Shown: positions 58,890 through 64,000 of the stretch, in pieces
Layout: the number at the start of each line of letters is the position of its first letter
Numbering within the stretch: the first letter of the stretch is position 1
From: Phreatobacter aquaticus
Lineage (GTDB): Bacteria > Pseudomonadota > Alphaproteobacteria > Rhizobiales > Phreatobacteraceae
Assembly (NCBI RefSeq): GCF_005160265.1
Contig: NZ_CP039865.1
Location: forward strand, 742,828 to 806,827
DNA length: 64,000 nucleotides
Reading direction: 5' to 3'
Program-made: the position numbers and the translations under genes
The notes under the pieces: generated by a model
Database searches by the model: none
Seen by the model: the letters and a program-made list of their open reading frames with translations, nothing else
Told to the model about the DNA's origin: nothing

Positions 58890-59714
58890 ATGGTGCGGAC
58901 GCTTGACGACGGCGCGGTGGCGAATCTCGACAACGACATGGGTCCGCTCCAGCGCAAATCCACATTTGCCCGCTACGGACTGGCCGTGCTGATCCTCTCT
59001 GTCATCGTGCCGGGCGCCGCGCTGTCCTTTGCCGCCTTCGCCAATCATCGCACGGCCGATTCCGCCCAAGCGGAGATCCGGCAGGCCCTGGCACCGGCCG
59101 CCGCGCCGGAGCCGATCCGCGAGGTCCTCACCTGGCGTTCGGTCCAGGCCCGCCACGGCGGCTTCGACGTCGATGCTCCCCGCTGGCGCCCGCTCGGCCT
59201 GAACAACCGCGTCCTGCGCCGCTCGGACGGCCTGTCGCGCGAACTCTTCCAGTTCGGCGAGGCGGGTTCGGCCCGCCGTCACGCCCTCATCGCGGTCGAC
59301 CGCGGCGATATTCAGCCGTCAGGTGCTGCGGCCGATATCGCAGCCCTTGCTGCCGATCTCGGCATCGATGCGCGCGTGGCCTCCAATCATCAGGCGCTCG
59401 ACACCAAGTTTGGCGCCATCGCCAGCGTCGACATGGCCATTGACGGCCCCGAAGGACCGAAGGCCTGCCTCGGCTTCGCGCTGCGGGCGGACGACGCCCA
59501 TCTGAGGGTCTCGGGCTGGGTCTGCAATGCAGGGCCGGAAATCGTCAGCCGCGCCGATACCGCCTGTTTCGTCGACCGCCTGGTGACCATCGGTGCCGGC
59601 GATCCGGCGGTGGCCAACGTCTTCGCCAAGGCGGAACTCCGGCGCGCGCTGTGCCCGCAGAACCAGCCGACCGTCGACCTCGGCCCAATGACGCTGCGCA
59701 CCCGCAAGCTCTGA
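58890..59714 (+). CDS. Single-pass membrane protein of unknown function
   Basis: A 274-residue protein with one hydrophobic segment (YGLAVLILSVIVPGAALS, about residues 29-46) and a ~220-residue extracytoplasmic part. The outer part has no motif I recognise, apart from scattered cysteines (three near residues 190, 209, 220 and one near the end) that could form disulfides. A GTG at 58893 has better spacing from GGAGG than the ATG at 58890. Divergent from the transpeptidase gene across 274 bp that hold a small TTGCGG/CCGCAA hairpin at 58751-58767 and no gene. Confidence 0.7.
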   Translation: MVRTLDDGAVANLDNDMGPLQRKSTFARYGLAVLILSVIVPGAALSFAAFANHRTADSAQAEIRQALAPAAAPEPIREVLTWRSVQARHGGFDVDAPRWRPLGLNNRVLRRSDGLSRELFQFGEAGSARRHALIAVDRGDIQPSGAAADIAALAADLGIDARVASNHQALDTKFGAIASVDMAIDGPEGPKACLGFALRADDAHLRVSGWVCNAGPEIVSRADTACFVDRLVTIGAGDPAVANVFAKAELRRALCPQNQPTVDLGPMTLRTRKL

Positions 59715-59760
59715 CAAGGCGCGTCCCGCGACGACCCATCGGCACATCTGGATCATCCGC

Positions 59761-59775
59761 TTAACCGGCTGTTAA
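59761..59775 (+). promoter_or_regulatory. CtrA-type box TTAA-N7-TTAA
   Basis: TTAACCGGCTGTTAAC fits the alphaproteobacterial CtrA consensus exactly (7-base spacing), and a third TTAAC half-site lies 10 bp further on. It is 34 bp before the ATG of a small protein gene, so cell-cycle or motility-linked control of that gene is predicted. Confidence 0.65.
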
Positions 59776-59808
59776 CCACGTTCGTTAACATTGGGGTTAC
59801 CAACCCTG

Positions 59809-60081
59809 ATGGAGACGCCCGTGGACACGAGTACGGTCAGTTCCGTTTCAACCACCCCGGTGGCCATCGCAACGCGCCCCACCAGCGCGACGCGACCGAC
59901 CGTTGGCCAGACCCGCGACAAGCTCGCGGTGCCGAACAAGACTTCCGGTGTCAGGGTCAGCCTGACACCCGAGGCACGTCAGCACCTTTCCCGCCTGGAA
60001 GCCTTCACGGCGACCATCGGCACGCCGAAGCAGCCCAAGACCATGGGCCCGCCCGGCATGAGCCTCGACATGAGCGCCTGA
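59809..60081 (+). CDS. Small protein of unknown function behind a CtrA box
   Basis: A 90-residue, Ser/Thr-rich protein; residues 1-45 look disordered, and a short helical part (VSLTPEARQHLSRLEAFTAT) follows, ending in a Pro-rich tail. No family recognised. A GTG at 59821 with GGAG and 6-base spacing is a good alternative start (86 residues). A bidirectional terminator follows at 60108. The CtrA-type box suggests a role linked to cell cycle, polarity or motility, and short proteins near flagellar genes are common CtrA targets, though no flagellar gene is in this window. Confidence 0.6.
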   Translation: METPVDTSTVSSVSTTPVAIATRPTSATRPTVGQTRDKLAVPNKTSGVRVSLTPEARQHLSRLEAFTATIGTPKQPKTMGPPGMSLDMSA

Positions 60082-60107
60082 CCGTTTCGGTCACGTCGCG
60101 AATACGA

Positions 60108-60137
60108 AAAAAGCGAGGGCCCAGGCCCTCGCTTTTT
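60108..60137. terminator. Bidirectional intrinsic terminator
   Basis: AAAAAGCGAGGGCC, loop CA, GGCCCTCGCTTTTT: a perfect 14-bp palindromic stem with A and T runs on both sides. It serves the small-protein gene on the plus strand and leuB on the minus strand. Confidence 0.9.
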
Positions 60138-60162
60138 GTTTGGACCTGAGGAGCGGAAGCCC

Positions 60163-61275
60163 TTAGCGGGCGAGGTGCTCGAGTTCCTTCAGAATGGCCG
60201 CGCCCATGGCGGTGGTGCCGATCACATGGGTGTTGTCCGACTTGATGTCGGCGGTGCGCAGCCCGCTGGCCAGCACATTGGTCACGGCCTTGTCGAGCAT
60301 GTCGGCGGCCTCGATCGCCTGGAACGAATAGCGCAGCGCCATCGAGAACGACGAGATCGTCGCGATCGGGTTAGCAGCACCCGTGCCGGCAATGTCCGGG
60401 GCCGAGCCATGGACCGGCTCGTAGAGCGCCTTGCGCTTGCCGGTTGCCGGGTCCTCGGCGCCAAGCGATGCCGAGGGCAGCATGCCGAGCGAACCGGTCA
60501 GCATGGCGGCGACGTCGGAGAGAATGTCGCCGAACAGGTTGTCGCAGACGATGACGTCATACTGCTTCGGCCAGCGCACCAGCTGCATGGCGCAATTGTC
60601 GGCCAGCACGTGCTCGAGCTCCATGCTGGCGAATTCCGCCTTGTGGATGCGGGTAACCACCTGCTTCCACAGCACGCCGGATTTCATGACGTTGTGCTTC
60701 TCGGCCGAGGACACCTTGTTGCGGCGGGTCTTGGCGAGCTCGAAGGCGACGCGGGTGATGCGCTCGATTTCGGACGTCGTGTAGACCTGCGTGTCGACCG
60801 CGCGCTGCTGGCCGTCCTCCAGCGTCACGATCTCCTTCGGCTCGCCGAAATAGACGCCGCCGGTCAGCTCGCGCACGATCAGGATGTCGAGGCCCTCGAT
60901 CACGTCCGGCTTCAGCGAGGAGGCCGCCGCCAGCGCCGGGAAGCAGATGGCCGGACGCAGGTTGGCGAACAGGCCGAGAGCCTTGCGAAGCCGCAGGAGG
61001 CCGGCTTCCGGGCGCTTGGAATAGGGGACATCAGCCCATTTCGGGCCGCCGACCGAGCCGAACATCACGGCATCGGCGGCCTGCGCCAGCGCCATGTCGG
61101 AATTGGAGATCGCCTCGCCATGCGCGTCATAGGCAGCGCCGCCGACCAGACCGCGCTCGATCTCGAACGAGGCGACGCCCTGCTTGCCGAACCAGCCGAC
61201 GATCTTCTCGACCTCGCCCATGACCTCCGGGCCGATGCCGTCGCCGGGCAGGATGAAGAGCTTGTGGGTCGCCAT
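60163..61275 (-). CDS. leuB: 3-Isopropylmalate dehydrogenase
   Basis: A 370-residue enzyme of leucine biosynthesis that oxidatively decarboxylates 3-isopropylmalate with NAD. Landmarks: N-terminal [20 protein letters not shown], the substrate region [39 protein letters not shown] (metal-binding aspartates) and the C-terminal [20 protein letters not shown] signature. Length and motifs match LeuB. It ends at a strong bidirectional terminator and is preceded by a 319-bp gap. Confidence 0.97.
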   Translation of the reverse strand: MATHKLFILPGDGIGPEVMGEVEKIVGWFGKQGVASFEIERGLVGGAAYDAHGEAISNSDMALAQAADAVMFGSVGGPKWADVPYSKRPEAGLLRLRKALGLFANLRPAICFPALAAASSLKPDVIEGLDILIVRELTGGVYFGEPKEIVTLEDGQQRAVDTQVYTTSEIERITRVAFELAKTRRNKVSSAEKHNVMKSGVLWKQVVTRIHKAEFASMELEHVLADNCAMQLVRWPKQYDVIVCDNLFGDILSDVAAMLTGSLGMLPSASLGAEDPATGKRKALYEPVHGSAPDIAGTGAANPIATISSFSMALRYSFQAIEAADMLDKAVTNVLASGLRTADIKSDNTHVIGTTAMGAAILKELEHLAR

Positions 61276-61594
61276 GGTCTTAGGTCCTCAGGGTCGGTGC
61301 GCGGACTTGCGGAATGCTGCGGGGGCTTTAGCGCCAAGTCGCTTGCCGAGGCAAGTCAGCCCTCGGTCTTTGCGCGTCAGCGATGCCATGCCGATTGGCG
61401 AAAGCCCCACCCCTTGCTGCTCTGCCAAGCGGCCGGGAACCTCGGACACGTGCGTGGGGAGGTCGCCGTCTGTGGGGATCAGGCCCCTGGTCCATGGCCT
61501 GAGCAACACCGCCCGCCTCAAAGCACAAAGGGCGCGCCCATGACCCCTGGAGGTCCCGGACGCGCCCTTCGAAAGGCTATTGGAGCAATCGCGC
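61276..61594. other. Gap between leuB and the DUF4167 gene
   Basis: No convincing gene. The region should hold the leuB promoter. At its far end AAGGGCGCG (61528-61536) pairs with CGCGCCCTT (61561-61569) around a 24-base loop that itself folds; this may be the 3' end structure of the DUF4167 transcript, without a T-run. Short frames here are GC-bias artefacts. Confidence 0.5.
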
Positions 61595-62668
61595 TTATTC
61601 GCCGGACGAGGCGACCTCGTCTTCGGAAATGCGCGGAGTGCGGCGCTTGCGCGGCGCCTTCACAGCCGGAGCGGCATCCTCAACGGCGGCCGTCACCACG
61701 GATGGTGCGCCGCCGGTGATGAAGGCCGGCAGGCCAAGAGCCACCTCTTCGGTGCGCGGCGCCGGCTGGGGCGCAGGAGCGCGCGGAGCAGCGGACGGGG
61801 CTGCCGACGGCGCGCCCTGGGCATCGCCCACGGAACCGCCATCCTCGCCCTCGAAGTCGCGACGGCCCTGGCGCTCGGCGAACCGCTCGGCACGGCGGCG
61901 CTCGAAACGCTCGCGGCGGGTCTCGAAGGGACGGCCATCACGGCCGGCTTCGCCCTCGGCGCCAGCGGCGGCCTCCGGCTGGTCACCGGCGGGCTGCGGC
62001 TGCTGGTCGGGCTGGAAGCGCGGGCGATCGCGGTCGGGGCGATCCTGGCGGTCGCGGTCCTGGAAGCGCGGGCCGCCGTTCGGGAAACGATCCCGGTCCG
62101 GCCGATCACGGCCCTGGAAGTCGCGCTGGCCACCCTGGAAGTCGCGGCGATCGCCACGATCCGGACGGTCGCCACGATCAGGGCGATCCCCACGATCAGG
62201 ACGGTCGCCCTGATACTCGCGGGGCTGGCCCTGGAAGTCGCGCTGGCCGCCACCGAAATCGTTGCGCGGCTGTTGCTGGGGCGGCAATTCCGGCCTCACG
62301 ACGACAGGCGACTCGAAGCGCTTGTCGAACATCGAGGCGAAATCGTCGTCATCCTCGCCGTCGTCGCTCTCGTCCTCGGTGACAGGCTGCCCGTCCGCAC
62401 GGAACGCCGGCGGCTGGCGCTGCGCTTCCTGGGCGGCGGCGATGAGACGGAAATAGTGTTCGGCATGCTGGAGGTAACTCTCGGCCGCAACCGGATCGCC
62501 CGAGGAATGGGCGTCGCGTGCAAGCTGGAGATATTTCTCTGCAATGTGCTGAGCGGTTCCCCGGATTTTCACATCCGGACCGTTGGACTCGTAGCTTCGC
62601 GACAGCGGATTGGGACCCTTGCCGCCGCGAGTACGCCCACGCAGGCGCTTGTTGTTACTGTTTCTCAT
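61595..62668 (-). CDS. DUF4167 family protein with RNA-binding-like basic/acidic repeats
   Basis: A 357-residue DUF4167 protein. The conserved ~80-residue N-domain (RLRGRTRGGKGPNPLSRSY, then IAEKYLQLARDAHSSGDPVA and QHAEHYFRLI) is highly typical of Hyphomicrobiales. The middle is a low-complexity Gly-Asp-Arg-Pro-rich stretch that includes GDRPDR repeats (residues ~155-175), and the tail has RRERFERRRAERFAERQ. The composition suggests RNA binding or condensate formation, but no function is established. The start at 62668 has an AAGGA site. This gene supports the order-level assignment. Confidence 0.88.
   Translation of the reverse strand: MRNSNNKRLRGRTRGGKGPNPLSRSYESNGPDVKIRGTAQHIAEKYLQLARDAHSSGDPVAAESYLQHAEHYFRLIAAAQEAQRQPPAFRADGQPVTEDESDDGEDDDDFASMFDKRFESPVVVRPELPPQQQPRNDFGGGQRDFQGQPREYQGDRPDRGDRPDRGDRPDRGDRRDFQGGQRDFQGRDRPDRDRFPNGGPRFQDRDRQDRPDRDRPRFQPDQQPQPAGDQPEAAAGAEGEAGRDGRPFETRRERFERRRAERFAERQGRRDFEGEDGGSVGDAQGAPSAAPSAAPRAPAPQPAPRTEEVALGLPAFITGGAPSVVTAAVEDAAPAVKAPRKRRTPRISEDEVASSGE
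62152..62205. repeat. Three 18-bp tandem repeats inside the DUF4167 gene
   Basis: Units CGCCACGATCCGGACGGT, CGCCACGATCAGGGCGAT and CCCCACGATCAGGACGGT encode GDRPDR repeats on the minus strand. Flanking units are diverged. Copy number could vary between strains. Confidence 0.8.
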
Positions 62669-63042
62669 GTCGATCCTTTGTCGACCTCCTCAAGGGCTCG
62701 CAGCTCATGTCGCGGCGCGCCCGGGATTTCTGTTGTCCGCAACCGACTGAACCGGAAAGCCCTGAGGCCGGTCCTCGTCTCATGCGGCGCTTGGTGATCG
62801 TGCTGGAACAGGACACGGGCACCTGCCCGGTCTCATGCGCGTCATCCGCGCTCGGTTCTCTTCACGGGTTCGGTTCGTGGCGCCCCAGCGCCTCGGTTCC
62901 GACGTTCTCAACCCCACCAGACCTGATTGGTATCGTTGACCGACGCGCGGATGTCACCCTAGACCGCGTCGATTCCCATGACCCGCAAACTAGCGACTCG
63001 CCGCGATGATTCCAAGCGGAATCTGCGAAAATCCTTGGGTGA
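62669..63042. other. Gap between the DUF4167 gene and the aldo/keto reductase gene
   Basis: 374 bp without a supported gene; frames of 80 or more codons here lack ribosome sites. The region must hold the DUF4167 promoter on the minus strand. No clear terminator or small RNA signature was recognised. Confidence 0.5.
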
Positions 63043-64000
63043 TCAAGGCGCGGGGTTACCGCGCATCTGATGGACCGCGTCGACCTTCGCCAGCACGTCC
63101 TCGGAGAGCACCGTCTCGCCCGCATCGATGGCGATCTTCAACTGCTCCATCGAGGTCGCGCCGATGATCGTCGAGGTGACGAAGGGCCGGCTCATGACGA
63201 AGGCGATGGCCAGCGTCGCGCCGTCGATGCCGGCCTCCCTTGCCACCTGGAGATAGTCCTTCACGGCCTCGTTGGAGCCCGGCTTCTCATAGCGCTGCTG
63301 GCGGTTGAACAGCGTCACGCGGGCGCCGGGGGGCCTCGCGCCATCGAGATATTTGCCGGTGAGGAAGCCTTGTGCCAGCGGCGAATAGGCGAGCAGGCCC
63401 ACCTGTTCGCGCATCCACACCTCGGCCAGTGCCGTCTCGAAGGTGCGGTTCATCAGGTGATAGGCGTTCTGCACCGATTGAACGCGCGGCTTGGCACCGA
63501 TCTCGCTCTCCTTGAGGAACGACATCGTGCCCCAGGCGCTCTCGTTGGACAGGCCGATGAAGCGCACCTTGCCCGCCTTGACGAAGCCGTCGAGCACGTC
63601 GAGCTGCTCGGCGATCGAGGTCTCGTCGCCACGGTCGGCCCAGATCGTCGGGTCGAACCGGGTCGGATTGGCGCCGAACGGCGCCGGGCGCTCCGGCCAA
63701 TGCAGTTGGTAGAGATCGACATGGTCGGTGCCGAGCCGGGTCAGGCTCTGTTCCAGCGCGATGGTCATCTGCTGGCGGTTGAGGCGGGAGGGTGCCTTGT
63801 CCGGCCGCATCCAGTCCATGGCGCCGGCGCCGGCGATCTTGGTCGCGAGAAAAATGTCGTCGCGCTTGCCCCGCGCCTTCAGCCAGGAACCGATGATCTT
63901 CTCGGTCGCGCCATAGGTCTCGGGCTTCGGCGGCACCGCATACATCTCGGCCGTGTCGAAGAAGGTGACGCCCCGCGACACCGCATAGTCCATCTGGGCG
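63043..64000 (-). CDS. Aldo/keto reductase, N-terminus outside window
   Basis: At least 319 residues of a Tas/YdjG-like aldo/keto reductase; the frame continues past the right edge. Visible: DTAEMY (catalytic Asp and Tyr), the LATKIAG lysine, LYQLHWPE histidine, and the NADPH-binding end (IIGATSMEQLKIAI). It reduces carbonyls with NADPH. The start lies outside, and most likely only the first ~40 residues are missing. Neighbouring genes give no functional clue. Confidence 0.9.
   Translation of the reverse strand, partial: AQMDYAVSRGVTFFDTAEMYAVPPKPETYGATEKIIGSWLKARGKRDDIFLATKIAGAGAMDWMRPDKAPSRLNRQQMTIALEQSLTRLGTDHVDLYQLHWPERPAPFGANPTRFDPTIWADRGDETSIAEQLDVLDGFVKAGKVRFIGLSNESAWGTMSFLKESEIGAKPRVQSVQNAYHLMNRTFETALAEVWMREQVGLLAYSPLAQGFLTGKYLDGARPPGARVTLFNRQQRYEKPGSNEAVKDYLQVAREAGIDGATLAIAFVMSRPFVTSTIIGATSMEQLKIAIDAGETVLSEDVLAKVDAVHQMRGNPAP

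Noticed and set aside
62152..62205. Tandem repeats as a possible CRISPR array
   Set aside because: Units are directly adjacent 18-mers without spacers and encode an in-frame protein repeat.
61580..62797. 405-codon plus-strand frame opposite DUF4167
   Set aside because: Antisense of the Gly-Asp-Arg repeat; the minus-strand DUF4167 domain is clear.

Overview
This is a GC-rich (roughly two-thirds G+C by eye) chromosomal segment. It most likely comes from an alphaproteobacterium of the order Hyphomicrobiales (Rhizobiales). Supporting signs are a DUF4167 protein, the mtaB-dapF gene pair, a CtrA-type box (TTAA-N7-TTAA), many Tat-exported transporter binding proteins and three families of intergenic palindromes. 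I cannot name a genus from sequence alone. No rRNA, tRNA, CRISPR array, transposase, integrase or phage gene was seen.

Layout. (1) 1-14.1 kb: the end of an acyl-CoA dehydrogenase gene, an amidohydrolase-fold gene and an acyl-CoA ligase gene on the plus strand. A minus-strand block follows, with two complete ABC importers of the NMT1/SsuABC type and an amidase, a cysteine hydrolase, an enolase-superfamily enzyme, a sugar-isomerase-fold protein and an NAD(P)-binding epimerase-like protein. (2) 14.2-29.6 kb: a catabolic system with an oligopeptide-type ABC transporter. Its binding protein (15.8 kb) lies apart from its two permeases and fused double ATPase (21.6-25.5 kb). Around it are an SDR, two MaoC hydratases, an amidohydrolase, a D-2-hydroxyacid dehydrogenase, an enoyl-CoA hydratase, a CoA-transferase, an AroE-like dehydrogenase, an acyl-CoA dehydrogenase and a LacI regulator. 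Three copies of one palindrome, ATTTAGA-N4-TCTAAAT, tie the transcription units together. (3) 29.7-40.8 kb: a GntR/UTRA regulator, a CaiB-type CoA-transferase, an MmgE/PrpD protein, a TctC-type binding protein, an FGGY kinase, an amidase, a molybdopterin oxidoreductase and an M20 amidohydrolase. A second palindrome (GTTCGAAC) overlaps the predicted -10 boxes of two of these units. (4) 40.9-45.4 kb: a universal stress protein, a small c-type cytochrome, a beta-CASP metallo-beta-lactamase and a fused phosphotransferase/P-loop kinase. (5) 45.5-52.0 kb: an intradiol ring-cleaving dioxygenase unit with an SDR, a beta-keto acid cleavage enzyme, a medium-chain reductase, a cupin, a second orphan TctC protein and a Tat-exported amidohydrolase. 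(6) 52.3-64 kb: mostly housekeeping genes (mtaB, dapF, leuB, an L,D-transpeptidase, DUF4167) mixed with small enzymes and unknown proteins, ending in a truncated aldo/keto reductase.

How it works together. Most of the first 52 kb looks like several separately regulated import-and-degrade modules for small organic acids, amides or ring compounds. The strongest candidates for undescribed biology are the palindrome-linked ABC/CoA-ester system (14.2-29.6 kb), the GTTCGAAC-linked CaiB/MmgE/TctC module, and the intradiol dioxygenase plus beta-keto acid cleavage enzyme cluster. The last could bypass the classical end of the beta-ketoadipate pathway. Substrates are not identifiable from sequence; pathway assignments are inference.
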